This document shows positions 43,198 through 54,846 of a DNA stretch of 64,000 nucleotides, piece after piece (position 1 is the stretch's first letter; every line of letters begins with the position of its first letter). Location of the stretch: positions 17,942,001 through 18,006,000 of the forward strand of contig NC_088327.1 of assembly GCF_036884655.1 (NCBI RefSeq), given 5' to 3'. Both the position numbers and the translations under genes were made by a program. The notes under the pieces are model-generated. The model searched no databases. It saw only the letters and a program-made list of their open reading frames with translations, and was not told the origin of the DNA. Origin of the DNA: Musa acuminata AAA Group. Taxonomy: Eukaryota; Streptophyta; Magnoliopsida; Zingiberales; Musaceae.

Positions 43198-44138
43198 ATG
43201 GCTCTTCATGGCTTTCAAGAGAGCTTATCGGTTTTTCGTCCACCATTGTTTAACGGATTGGACTACACTTATTGGAAAACTCGAATGAGAGTTTTCTTGA
43301 TTTCTATGAATTTGGATTTATGGAATATCATTGAAAACAGTTTTCATCTTTCCTCCAAACCGATGAACAAATGGTCGGATTTGGAGAAGATGTATTTTTC
43401 TTTAAACGCAAAGGCTATGAATGCCTTATTTTACGCTTTGAAAAAAATGAGTTCAATCGGATTTCAACATGCGAAACGGCTTTTGATATTTGGCGAACAC
43501 TTGAAATCACGCACGAGGGAACTAGTAGAGTCAAAGACTCGAAAGTTAACATTTTATTGCATGATTTTGAGCTTTTTTAAATACGACCAAGAGAGACTAT
43601 ATGTGACATGTATACCCGTTTCACGGATGTCGTCAATAATCTAAGAGTTCTTGGTAAATCTTTTTGGAATTTTGATCTCATAAGCAAGATCTTAAGATCC
43701 CTTCCAAAAAGGTGGGATCCTAAAATAACCGCAATACAAGAAACAAAAGATTTAAATATTTTTCCACTTGAAGAAGTAATTGGTTCGTTGATGACATATG
43801 AAATGGTGTACAAAACACATGATGAACATGATGAACAAAATCACCTTCCAAAGAATAAGAAGGATTTGGAACTCCGGACAAATGAATACCACTTGAGCGA
43901 TGACTCAAGTGATGAGGATAATGATGAACTTGAACTTCGAACACTAAATCTTAATAAGTTTATTAAACAAAAATCTAAAATAAACAATGAACTTGAACGG
44001 AGGAAGAGGCCAAAGATGAGGAAGGCAACCAAGGATGAATCAAAAACTTCCAAAAGTGAAACGGCGAATTGGGTTTTGACGAGCTTCGACTACAAGGTAA
44101 GTAACTCAACTCTCTTGAATTATTTTGAAATTACATAA
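43198..44138 (+). pseudogene. gag: Gag of the second gag-only element
   Basis: The start at 43198 (MALHGFQESLSVFRPPLFNG) matches relatives; an upstream in-frame ATG at 43165 is not conserved. The frame shifts near 43440 in an A-run (seven A where the relative has five), and the core continues in the second frame: KNEFNRISTCETAFDIWRTL, HEGTSRVKDSKVNIL. A stop at 43578 (ELF*IRPRE) breaks it again; the C-terminal part from 43608 (MYTRFTDVVNNLRVLGKSF, ILRSLPKRWDPKITAIQ, GSLMTYEM) is open to YFEIT at 44138. The tail is acidic and basic with no zinc knuckle. The coding end carries AAG|GTAAGT at 44096/44097. Confidence 0.85.
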
Positions 44139-46657
44139 TACTTTTCATGAGTTATTTTTAATTTAGTTTAGGATTAATTACATGAAAATAAAAAAAATTT
44201 GAAATCATGCTTATCGTTCTAGTAATTTTGAAAATAATCATGAAAATTATATGTTTATGAGAAACAAAATGATTTTGATAAAAAATGCCTTATGAAATAT
44301 GATATCATGCCTAATAAATTTATTTTTTGAAGCTATGCATGATGATGATGAGTTTTGGGTAATTTATAGTTTATTGATTATTGATGATTTCCATAATGAT
44401 CTTTTACGATTTATGGATTATCGATTTATACCATGATGAAAGTTGCTTTAGAAAATGATGCACGGCTTTTGTATACAAACTAAGCATGAAAAGATAGATT
44501 CACCTAAAAAGAAAAATGCATGACTACAACAAATAACTAATGATTTTGGTTGAAAATACTTTATACTCAATGAAACCATTATTGATGAATATGCTTTATG
44601 TTTAATAGTTTCTTTGGCTTATATGCTCTATCATGATAAATATTTTGAAAATAAAAATCATGTTTGATTTGAAGTAATGCATAATGATCATGCTTAATGA
44701 TGCATTTTTTGATTTGACATAAAAGTGGCTTTAAAAAATGATGTATGTTTTGATTTGACATAAATGAAATAGGCATGCTTATATGAAATAGTGAAGTGTC
44801 ATGCTTGACAATTGTATACTTAATGATGCATAAAGTTGTAATGAAAATATTAATATTTTAATACTATGATTTGATGATTTTATGCATGACATTGTAAAGT
44901 TATATATAATGATGCATAATGATGAAATCGTGTAATAAAAATATTAAACATTTTGAAACCATGTTTTAGTGTCATGCATATTGATCATGCTTAATAAATC
45001 TCGAAATTATGCATGATGAATCTTACGATTTATGGATTATTGATTTTTACCATAATGAAAGTACCTTATTGATCTTTGTTAAATAAAACTCTTTCGGTTT
45101 TAAACATGATACATGTTTTTATTTGGCATAAATGAAACAAAATCATATGTTTTGAAACAATCTAAAAGTGGAAAACATTCTTGAAAATTATTTTGCTCAA
45201 TCTTATTGATTATGATGAATCCATTTGTATCATCTTTATGAATCTCTTGGATTTTGATAATGATTTTGATGATTTAAATTTGAATAAATTTTTATCGAAA
45301 TCACGATCTTGATCTCTTAAAATTTATAACATGAAATCCTTTATGAATCAAGATTGTTTTCTATTTAAAACGAGATTTGTCGAAATGCTTCATAGTCTTT
45401 TAGTATTCATGATCTTGATAATTATGTTTTGAAACTTTATGTAAACCAAGAATGTTCATCATGATTCTCTCTTTGAATATTTAAAGAGGAGAATTTTCTA
45501 GATGAATCATGATTTTGATGATTGAATATTTGATGTGCATGAATTGAGATCTTGCTCTCCTACTATTCTTTTTGCTATTCACCAAAAGGAAGATAAATTC
45601 TAATAAACCATGATATGCTATATGAATTTTATTGTATTCATGAAGTAATATCTCATCACTAATTTTTGTTTATATTCCTTCATGTGATGATATGAATGTA
45701 TGAAACATTTATGATTTGCAATGATGTATGCAATACTTGTGCTTTCTAATTATGATGTGATGTATTACGTATGATGTAAATCATGATTTAAAATACTATG
45801 AGTTATTGCTAAAATGATGTATTATAAATATTGATTTAATGTTTTGTATCATGAATACTCTAAATGATGAATGTTTGGTATCATGATCAAAATGTTGACA
45901 AATAATTAAAAAATTTAGTATAATGTATGATATCCTCATAATGTTGATCGATTTATTCAATATCGTGCATGAATGAATATAAGGTTTTTGAAAATATGCA
46001 TATTCTAATTTGAAAATATGATGATGCACAAATAAGATTGATACTTACCTTTGTCATAATTGATGTAAAGGGTCTTCCCTTCTTTTTGACAATGACAAAG
46101 GGGGAGATAGCTAGCTTGCACAAGTCAAGAAGATACAAAAACTTGATTGCTAGCTTGTCTATCTTAAGTAGCAAAGATTGCTAACTTGCTTATTTCAAGA
46201 AGCAAAAGTTGTCTTCTTGAACATCACTATTTTGCCTATCTCGAAATACAAAACATGCTAACTTGTTACGGAAGCAAAATTGCTAGCTCAAACATTGCAA
46301 AGGAAGCAAAAATTTGCTAGCTTGAAACTTGTATATCATAAAAATTGCTAGCTTATAGTCTAATGAGAAGCAATTAGTTGTTATCTTAAGAAAAGCAAAC
46401 ATGCTAAACTTACACATCTTTAATTGCTAGATTGCATGATGATAAAATTTGATACTATGATTTTCATGCAATGTATGGAACTTTTTATCTCTAAACACAT
46501 AAGAGTAGGAACTTCTCCTTTTTGTTGATGACATAGGGGGAGAAGTATATTGATGACTTCATGCATTGAATTGAATATTTTATATATATTTACGTGATGG
46601 TTTAAATATTTTTCATAACATGTGATGAATGTTACTCGGATTTAGGATAATCCAAGT
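44139..46657 (+). other. AT-rich non-coding region of the second gag-only element
   Basis: About 2.5 kb resembling 26581-30039 in word content, with a polypurine-like ACAAAGGGGGAGAT box near 46095, GCTAGC-type repeats at about 46100-46420 and the inverted repeat at 46512-46545. No coding similarity was seen. Confidence 0.75.
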
Positions 46658-46761
46658 GTTCTATCAATGGCATATTGATAGGGGGAGTTTGGTTAAACTC
46701 CGGGGAGTTAAGGTTAACTCTGTTAGTCATCAATTAGTTGTCATCATAAAAAAGGGGAGAT
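46658..46761 (+). promoter_or_regulatory. Hairpin cluster and polypurine tract
   Basis: Arms CTATCAAT/ATTGATAG, GGAGTTT/AAACTCC and GAGTTAA/TTAACTC in the order seen at 30040, then AAAAAAGGGGAGAT ending at the 3' LTR. Confidence 0.75.
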
Positions 46762-47830
46762 TGTTGAATATTGGATTTTGATAATGAAACTAATTGATCG
46801 TGTTTATATGTTTAACTGCATTTTGAGTGATGCAAGTCTACTCGATCAGGATTAGACAATTAAGGCAGGAGGAATTGACGTTGCGCTGGAGGAGATCACG
46901 TTAGGATATTGGATGGCAAAAGGCTTCGGACGTCGGGCATCGGGCCAAGAGCGAAATTGCGCGAAGGACATTGGGGTTGCGGAGGTCAACCGTCGATTGG
47001 GCAATAAGCCACAAGAGAGGACGATGTGCTGAAGAATCGGACGAAGCGCCAACCAATGACGTGCCGAGCAACAGAATGTCAATTCACGTTGTAATAATTG
47101 TCTAGATCGGAGTAGAGTTTTGGCTTATGTGTACAGGATTCACTACGATAACAACGAAGATATAAAGCGAAACAAAGTGTCGGAGTCAAGCGCAAAGGAT
47201 TTGTTGCGAGTTCGGAAGTTTGACGGGAGTCCGAAGGTTTGTCGGGAATGCTGTTGGAACTAGCCGAGAATGAGTAGGGAGCTTGCCGAAGGGTTTTTCG
47301 GAAGCTCGCCGGAAGGTTCGTTGGAAGTTCACGGAGCTCGCCAAGAAAGATTAGAGCTTGCCGAAGAAGCTCGTTGGAACTCGCCAAGATCAAATCACGA
47401 AGTCTAGGAGCTTGCCAGGAGTCCGCAGAATGGTTTCCGAGAGTTCGTTGGAAGACCGCCGGAAGATCACCGGAAGCTTGCCGGAAAAAGTCTTGACTTA
47501 CGGACTTTGTAATAGCTTAAGAAATAACTTTAAATTCGTAGTTAGCAAATTAATTAGGGTTAGGATTAGGTGTTAATCCTATAACCCAATTACGGGCCAA
47601 TTGGGCCCAAAATTAGACTTGGTTTGGGTTAAAGCCCGACCAGTGAATAGAAGGGTCTAGCGGTGGCACCGCCCAGCACCCAAGTGCCAGGCGGTGGTAC
47701 CACTTGGCTGGGCGGTGGCACCGCCCAGTACCCGAGACCAGGCGCTGGCACAGCCACCGACAGGCAGTGGCACCACCAGTACTCTGTTAGTGTCAGACAC
47801 TGACAGGCGGTGGCACCGCCACTAACAGGC
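46762..47830 (+). mobile_element. 3' LTR of the second gag-only element, first part
   Basis: Starts TGTTGAATATTGG; CCGGAAG-like array at about 47200-47490; palindromic array from about 47655 to the break at 47830. Confidence 0.88.
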
Positions 47831-48276
47831 TGACACGGACTTAGCTGGATTTGCCTAAGTCGTGCGGCACCCTCGCGCGTCCGTCCGCAAAGGTCAGCCT
47901 CCCCGAAGCCTCCCATTGTCCCTTAGGACCACCAAAAGAGAGAACGGGTTAGAGAGAACGCCTCCAACGGGATCCACAAGCAAACATCTCCGAAAAACAC
48001 TTCATAGACAATGCTAATTACAAACAGACTTTACAAGCTCTGAACAGTGGCACAACAAAGGGTAAAATGGTCCATTACAGACCGAAAAGCTCTCGCACGT
48101 GTCTACATGACACAACCTTTATTTACAAGCCTAAAGAGGCCACCAACCCAACTAAAATGGGACTATTAAGCCTTCGGCCGCCCCTTTACATGTTGTACAA
48201 GGCATGAACATGCCAATAGACACGGACAGATATAAGCATTACATCAAACACCTTGTTTAGAAGTTTGTCCGTGACA
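47831..48276 (-). mobile_element. 3' LTR of the LARD-like element
   Basis: TGACACGGACTTAGC to GTTTGTCCGTGACA on the plus strand. Ends form an extended inverted repeat (TGACACGGAC / GTCCGTGACA). Confidence 0.9.
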
Positions 48277-51200
48277 TTCTCCCCCATTTATCCCTTCGAC
48301 GTCCTCGTCGAAGCCTTTGTGAACACTGCAACTCTTCGCCTTTGCTGAGTCTTCAATCTTCTGCTCCAACTGCAATGCGCCTCCTGGTTCCCAGCTGCTC
48401 TCCGCTGCTGTTTCTGAGTAGTCGAACCTTTGATCCGCCATGCTGCTTCAACTCGCCAATGACTCTGACTCTGGTGTGGGGTTGGCTGAGTTGTATTGAT
48501 CCTCGTTGATTCCTGCGGATCCACCAAATGAAGGAAAAGACCATTCTTACTGCGCCAGTTTCTCAAAATTTCCACATGCTGCTTGAACTGGGTGGATGCT
48601 TGTTGGAGCTTTAACGAGCATCGCCTCACAAACTTCTGAAGTTTTGGGTCCTTCCTCCACAAAATCTACTCATTGACTCTTCTTTCAGTTAGTTGTCACA
48701 TCCAAGTAGGTTCGCATCACTTCCGCTTTCGATTGGCATTTCGTTGGGAAATGAAGCGGACAATCTACTCTCAGTAGCACTGATCACCGTTGGTGAGGAT
48801 TTGACAACTATTGTCTTCCATTATCTTCGAAGGGTCGAACTTGTGCAGAGCTCCTCTGCTGGATAGATAAGAGAACTGGGGTACTCGGTTTCACCCATTC
48901 TCTTAAGAGTTGAGAAGGCAAAGGTTACTTGACTTCGCCCGCCTCCTCGAGGTTGTACTTCATGCATCGAGCTGGTTACTGGCCTTCGCCTGCTCTTTGC
49001 TCACACTTCTGAAGCACTTGAAGTGTTTGCACTCCTTGCGTTGAGTTAGCTACTGTGATTCACCTTCTCAATGCCATTGAACTTCTGGAATGCAGGAAGT
49101 TTTCACCCCAACTTAGAGTAATTCTCTGATAGATGAGGTCGCCTCTGGGATTGTACCGTCTTCTCCATCAACCCTGCCACCTACTCCACTGAGTAGCAAA
49201 GGTACAGCACCACGTACTGCCTGCTTCGTTCCTTGGTCGTGCACTCTTGCATGACCCGAAGTCCTTCACTTACGGCTATCTTGATGAGAAACTTGTTGAC
49301 ACCGGTCTTACGAAGTTTCTTGGCCTCTGCCCTTCAGCCTTGTCTCGGTACTTGGAGATTGCCTCTGCATGCTCCACCTCCTCGGCCCCTTTCACGACCA
49401 AGCGCTATCCCTCCGTGAGAGCAAGGGATCAATGACTTTGACGGAAGTCCCGCCTCTGCGGTACCATGGCGCTGCCATGCCCATGGCCCTACTATCCGTC
49501 GCCTCGCATCTACATCCCTTTTCTTCACAATCAGTAGATATGCCTTCGTGACACTCCTCTGAGTCCACCTCCATTCTCACTGATTGCTTGATTTTGGGTA
49601 GCTAAGTCCCTCTGGACTTGTCGTCGCTTCCTCGCCCCTTTCGACCTCCTGCTTCAACACCTCTGTGTTCTCCAAGCAGTCTGTTTGGTCGATGGAAAGA
49701 CAGACTGCAACTCCCATGCATGGCCTCTGCCATCACATTGTAGGGTTTGCACCGATTCTGTTCTCCTTAGCTTCCTTGGTAGCAATGTTCGCTTACTCGA
49801 CCTTGTCCTCCGACTTGTCGGGCTCCCTTAAGCGAATATGAGCTCTGGAGCAGTCCAACTCTCCAGCTGCTTCGATCATACCTCTGCATGATCAAGTCCC
49901 TCTCATGGGACTCACTGGAACTTGCATTCGAACTTTTCCCTTGGTGGAACCTAGCCCCCATATGCTGATGACCAAGGTTTTCATCCGATGCAAAATTCGG
50001 TGCACGCCCGGAAGACCCGCCTCTGCGGTACCATGGCCTTCACTCCTTGAATCCATAGCCCTTCTTGCCGTCGTGTTGTTCACCAAAGCGGAGCTCCCAG
50101 TAGCTCCCGATCATACCTCCATATGATCTAGTCCCTCCCGGGACTGTGTCGTGTGTGTCGCATTGCCACGAACTGTTCCACCACGATCCGCTGCACCATG
50201 TCGCCTCCTGGTGACATCTCCATTGCATTCTGATCCTTGTGGAATAAACTTGAATTGTGAACCCTCCATGTGTGGCCTCTGCCAATACATCGCAGGGTCT
50301 CCTCCACCTTCGATTTTGTTCGCTCCTTTGGCAATCGACCTTCATCCACCCACTCTTGGGTCACACCTAGATGAAGCACCACTCTAGGACAGTCCGTCGC
50401 CTAGTAGCTCCCGAAGTCCCCCGACTTCGCTGCAATTAGTGCACCATTGTCTGGATCCTGGGCCTCTGCCCCAACCAACACAATCTCCGCTGCGCACCGC
50501 TTCCCTCATGGCAACTTGAATGGCAACACTGTGGCATATTCTTCAAGAGTACCCGCCTCCGCGTCCTCTTGCCCCGTTCTAAGGCCTTCTGAACCCAACT
50601 TCGCCTTCGCAAATTGAGTCGCCTTAGTTCCTCCATCAAATGCTCCTCCGAGATAAGGTGCATGTGCCCCGAAGCTCCCTTCGTCTTTGGCACCATGCAA
50701 GATGAGTCCGCTCTGTCAGAATGAAGGACCCATGGAACAGCATGATTCTACTCCTGTCTCTGCAAGAGTTCATGTCCTTGACCTCTGTCTAAGGAAAGCA
50801 CTGTGCCTCTGCTCCATGTTCCAACTTCTATGCTGGCTCCCTTCATGCGGCTTGGGTACTTCGCCAAGTTACACCCAAGTTGCTCCGCTCCTCGTTTTTT
50901 GCATTGAGTCGATGGTGGCCCTCGTGCCCACCATTCCACGGGTCAGCCCTCCCTTGAGTCCGATCTCCATATCGACTCCAAGTGTGCCTCCATTTGAGTT
51001 GCTTTGGATTGCTCGCCCACTTAATCTCGCAATGCATCCACCAATGCATTCTCTCAAGCGAGATCATGCGACGACTCCTCGCCGCTTGCTCAGTCCATCA
51101 AGCATCGTGGAGTTGTTGTTTGTTGAGGTACTCCTCCTCAACATGTGCAGTCCGTCGCACATGATTCTCCCATTGGAGAGCCGGTACTTATCCCTCCTGG

Positions 51201-51948
51201 ATAACTATCCCATTTGAGCAACATCTCTCTTCGTTTCGGAGACCACCATCCCCTTGGACTACTCTGATCTGCTGAACAAACTGTGCATTGTTCTGCCTCC
51301 TGCAAACGCACTTGCTAGATTGCACCTCCCCGTCAATACAGCCCCCACTGCGCCCCTCAAGGCCTAGCAACATGCTGAACTCATTGCACACTTCAGCCTC
51401 CTACGGACGTATCCTTCACATGCCGAAGAGAAAGTTTCAATGCTCCATGGCGCCGAGTCTCGGTCGCCTTGGGATGGCCACGAACATTCTATCGTTCGCA
51501 TACAAGCCCATGCATGAGTACCAAATTCTTCGAGTTAGCAATTCCCCTCACCTCTGTGAGTTTCGCACAACTCTTTCGGTCGCTGAGCAACTCATTCAAC
51601 TTTGCATGGTCTCGTCCTTTGCCAAGCGCCTCGCTTGCCTTGAGCACCATCAAGTAAAGTTGTCAACGTTGAGCCGTAGCTCAAACTCAGCCATCCCAAC
51701 CTTTGTGCGCTCCGCATTCTTCCAAGCTTGCCTGTTCTCGTGGTGCCTCTTGCGCGAAGGGTTGGCCATTACTCTGAATGCCAATGTTAGATGCCCGCTC
51801 CTCTGAGCGACTCTTTTCCCTACATCTCCATGCCCGTTTTCCCTCAAACGGTCGCGCGTTGCTGACTGCCCTCAACGCAGCCCCGCTAGGTCCCCCACGT
51901 TTGCATGTCAAGTGTTTCTATGAGTGCTTGTCCCGCTCTGATACCATA
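48277..51948 (-). other. Internal region of the LARD-like element
   Basis: 3.7 kb with many short ORFs on both strands but no family match. On the minus strand, 48662-48288 (124 residues, basic) and 48441-48244 (ends ECHGQTSKQGV inside the LTR) lie next to the 3' LTR, and a short frame starts MANPSRKRHHENRQAWKNAE near 51770. On the plus strand, 50687-51217 and 51288-51806 are longest, but they are antisense to the element. Degenerate repeats occur: CGCCTCTGCGGTACCATGG at 49451 and 50018, and GGCCTCTGCCA-(T/A)-CACAT-like blocks at about 49723 and 50276. It looks like a decayed or never-coding interior. Confidence 0.7.
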
Positions 51949-52394
51949 TGACACGGACTTAGCTGGATTTGCCTAAGTCGTGCGGCACCCTCGCGCGTCC
52001 GTCCGCAAAGGTCAGCCTCCCCGAAGCCTCCCATTGTCCCTTAGGACCACCAAAAGAGAGAACGGGTTAGAGAGAACGCCTCCAATTGGATCCACAAGCA
52101 AACATCTCCGAAAAACACTTCATAGACAATGCTAATTACAAACAGACTTTACAAGCTCTGAATAGTGGCACAACAAAGGGTAAAATGGTCCATTACAGAC
52201 CGAAAAGCTCTCGCACGTGTCTACATGACACAACCTTTATTTACAAGCCTAAAGAGGCCACCAACCCAACTAAAATGGGACTATTAAGGCTTCGGCCGCC
52301 CCTTTACATGTTGTACAAGGCATGAACATGCCAATAGACACGGACAGATATAAGCATTACATCAAACACCTTGTTTAGAAGTTTGTCCGTGACA
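51949..52394 (-). mobile_element. 5' LTR of the LARD-like element
   Basis: 446 bp; differs from 47831-48276 at only a few visible positions, which suggests a recent insertion. Confidence 0.9.
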
Positions 52395-52974
52395 AGGCGG
52401 TGGCACCGCTAGTCTCGGAAACCCAAAAGGAATTCAAATTTGGAGCCCAAATTTGAATCCTCTTGGGGCCTATAAATACCCCTCAATTCTCAGCTGAGAA
52501 CACAACCTTTGGAAAAGCAATAGTTTGAGTTAAGAGCCTTAGAATAGTCTTTGCAAGCCTTGTTTTTCATATTGCTTAAGTGTTCACCTCCTCCCATCTT
52601 GTTGAAAAGAATTGTAAGAGTGTGAACCACTTGTAAAGGTTGTAAGAGGGGTATTAGTCCTTCCCCTACAAGATATTTGCTATTGGAAGTTGGAAGCCTC
52701 TTCGAAGAAGGCTTCGCAAGTGGTTGTAGGTCATTTTGACCGAACCACTTTAAAAGCTGCTGCGTTATCTGGTTTGCATCCTACTCTTGCCATTTACATA
52801 TTGCAAACTTCTCTACTTAGTTACTACGCTTCCATACGTTTCTAAGTTATCAAGCTTCTAAAATCGTTTTCCATTGATATTGCTTTTCATCGTAAGAAAG
52901 ATTTCTCCAAAACTGAAGTTTTAATCCGCTGCACTAATTCACCCCCCCCTTTTATTGCGGCTCCGATCCTAACA
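52395..52974 (+). mobile_element. 3' LTR of the second gag-only element, second part
   Basis: Resumes in the palindromic array after AGGC. TATA box at 52471-52478; end CCGATCCTAACA at 52974, followed by the GCTGC duplication. Confidence 0.88.
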
Positions 52975-52979
52975 GCTGC

Positions 52980-54263
52980 CGCCGCCATGGGTTATTTTGG
53001 CTCGGGAGATGAAGCCACTTCTATCGCTGCGAGTAGTGACCCTTCTACAGGTAGTGGCTTTGGGGCTCAGCAAGGGCCCCCCGGCGCCTCTTTTAGGGGC
53101 ATAGATCTATAGTGTCATGCTCACCCGAGGATCTCGAAGAAGTCGGAACCCTCGCAAGGGGTTACAAGTCCCCCTCGAATAGGTTGGCACTAGCCTCGAA
53201 GCTTTTAGAGGCCTTAATAAAAGGGCCACGAATGGAGACTCGAGCCTATGATGGCCACTCACCCGTTGGTAAGCCCTCATCGGGCTCAAAGAAGGGAGCA
53301 GAAGGGCATCGCCTCTTTAGTTCTTTGGTTGAAAAAGAAATGAATGACCGAACCATATGGGGCCAGAGTAGGAATGGCCTCCACCAAACATGCTTACTCC
53401 TCATGCTCTGTGGCCCTAGATGAGAAGAACCCCCGTATCTTCTCCAGGGTCTTGACTTCGCCTAAGGACAAAGGGGGCAACACATTGTCTACGATGTGCA
53501 CTGCCCAAACAACCGGGAAGCCCCAGTCTTGGCTTCCACTAACGATGAAGAAGTGACTCCTCTACCCCTTGCTACAAGAGGCCCTCTACTTATCTTAAAC
53601 CTCACATGGGGGGACATGTAGTAACTACTCAGCCCCCAACTCAGCTGAAGGCATGAGCAGAAGAGGTCACGAGATGATGCCACCCCCATATCATCATATG
53701 CCTTAAGGAAGACCCTTATGAAACGCCAAGAATTTGGCACCATATGGGAAGGCAAAATCCACCAACATCCCAAACAAGAAGCCACCACCGAAGGAACAAG
53801 AAGGTGTAACCCTGCCTCCACAGCGTTGATGGAGAGGCAAAATCCCTCGGAGAGCCAATGGAAAGGGAAAACCTTGTACCAAAGGACGGACATAACAAAC
53901 TCTGATAGAACTCGGAAGCAGTTGCGTAGTGCCTCTAACTACCACGAGGTCACCACGGAATTGCAGCCGTGAGCCTCCTTCATTTGCACCAAGTCTCATG
54001 GGATCGTGGGAGTCTCAGAAGGCTCACTCACCACGGACAAAGAGGTTACCTAAACTACCTTCTGAGAGGAGGCGTTTGACATTTCAGCACCCCGCCGATG
54101 CCGATAAAGAGGATGGAAGGCAATCAGAAGAGTTTTGTTGCTAGAAGAGGATGACCCCAAAGGAGAAGGTAGAGTTTTGTTAGAGGAGGAAGACATCTTA
54201 GTCCGCACTAAAGTGTTTGATGGCCAACAACAAGAGCAACAATGGAGGAAGAGGAGTAGGAGA
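52980..54263 (-). pseudogene. Old gypsy-type gag region (PF04195-like, putative)
   Basis: On the minus strand, overlapping fragments (53999-53703, 53893-53489) carry LLVPSVVASCLGCWWILPS, MVPNSWRFIRVFLKAYDDMG and YYMSPHVRFKISRGP. This resembles the plant 'putative gypsy type transposon' domain (PF04195), where a proline-rich helix, an NxWR motif and a GYY segment occur in that order. The part upstream (about 54240-54000) is serine-rich, as usual before this domain. Frames shift several times, so it is decayed. Recognition rests on pattern only. Plus-strand ORFs such as 53112-53423 are taken as shadows. The rest of the element was split by the insertion at 41570-52974. Confidence 0.5.
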
Positions 54264-54846
54264 TGTAGGGAAATCTAGGGGGTGACATCACATGCGCAAT
54301 GGAAGAATATAAAACAAAATCCCCTAATTTCCCAAAGATGTGTTCATCGTTGTATGAAGATTGGTGAGCAAAATCCATAAAACTAAAAACTGCATATATG
54401 AAAGATCGTGTTACCTAGGAAGATCGTATATCCCTAAATCCTTGTAAATCTGTAGGAGAGGATGAAGGAGGTCAAGCGTCCTTCTCTTTAGTAGTGATCC
54501 ATACAACAGGGCTACGACGACGCTCCTCAAATCTCTAGACCTACTATCTGAGGAGGAGAAGGGAGGAGAATAGGATATGGCAACCCAGAGAGGCTCTAGC
54601 CTATGAACCATTGGTTCCCTCCTATTTATAAAGGTCCCTTGTCAACATAACCCTAATGGATCCTACCCTATTGGGTATTGGATCTCTATCCAACTACCCA
54701 AGCCTCCTAAATTAGTGGATCTCTATCCAATAATCTCTTATTGGCTCTTATTGGATCTCATTCATAGGATCTAATAATTTAGGGGCTTATTGGATATCCA
54801 ATAAGATAGGGGCTTTAATGGATATCTCCAAACCTCTACTCATCAT
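54264..54846 (-). mobile_element. Copia LTR fragment
   Basis: Same LTR family as 34508 and 56801; plus-strand start TGTAGGGAAATC, TATA box on the minus strand at 54623-54630. It is cut at 54846 by the next element. Confidence 0.65.

Larger units (their letters stand above)
47831..52394 (-). mobile_element. GC-rich LTR element without recognisable genes (LARD-like)
   Basis: 4564 bp with 446-bp LTRs (47831-48276 and 51949-52394) that are nearly identical, and AGGC repeated on both sides. A primer site (complement of CGCTCTGATACCA) at 51935-51947 touches the right LTR with two bases between, and a purine tract (complement of TTCTCCCCCATTT) touches the left LTR, so the element reads on the minus strand. 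No gag, protease, integrase or RT motif was found in any frame. Base composition is clearly richer in G+C than its surroundings. Large LTR elements without genes are known in plants as LARDs; which relative mobilises it is unknown. Confidence 0.85.
41570..52974 (+). mobile_element. Second gag-only LTR element, with a guest in its 3' LTR
   Basis: Bounded by GCTGC at 41565-41569 and at 52975-52979. LTRs 41570-43147 and 46762-52974 (the latter split by 47831-52394), primer site at 43148, damaged gag, non-coding region, hairpins, polypurine tract. Without the guest it is about 6.8 kb. No pol sequence. Confidence 0.88.

Noticed and set aside
50687..51806. Two plus-strand ORFs of 176 and 172 codons in the LARD-like element
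   Set aside because: They are antisense to the element as defined by its primer site and purine tract, have no recognisable domain, and G+C-rich DNA gives long chance ORFs.
53112..53556. Plus-strand ORFs 53112-53423 and 53344-53556 as host gene exons
   Set aside because: No domain, no splice structure and no continuity across the insertion. The minus strand shows a more convincing decayed gypsy-type domain.
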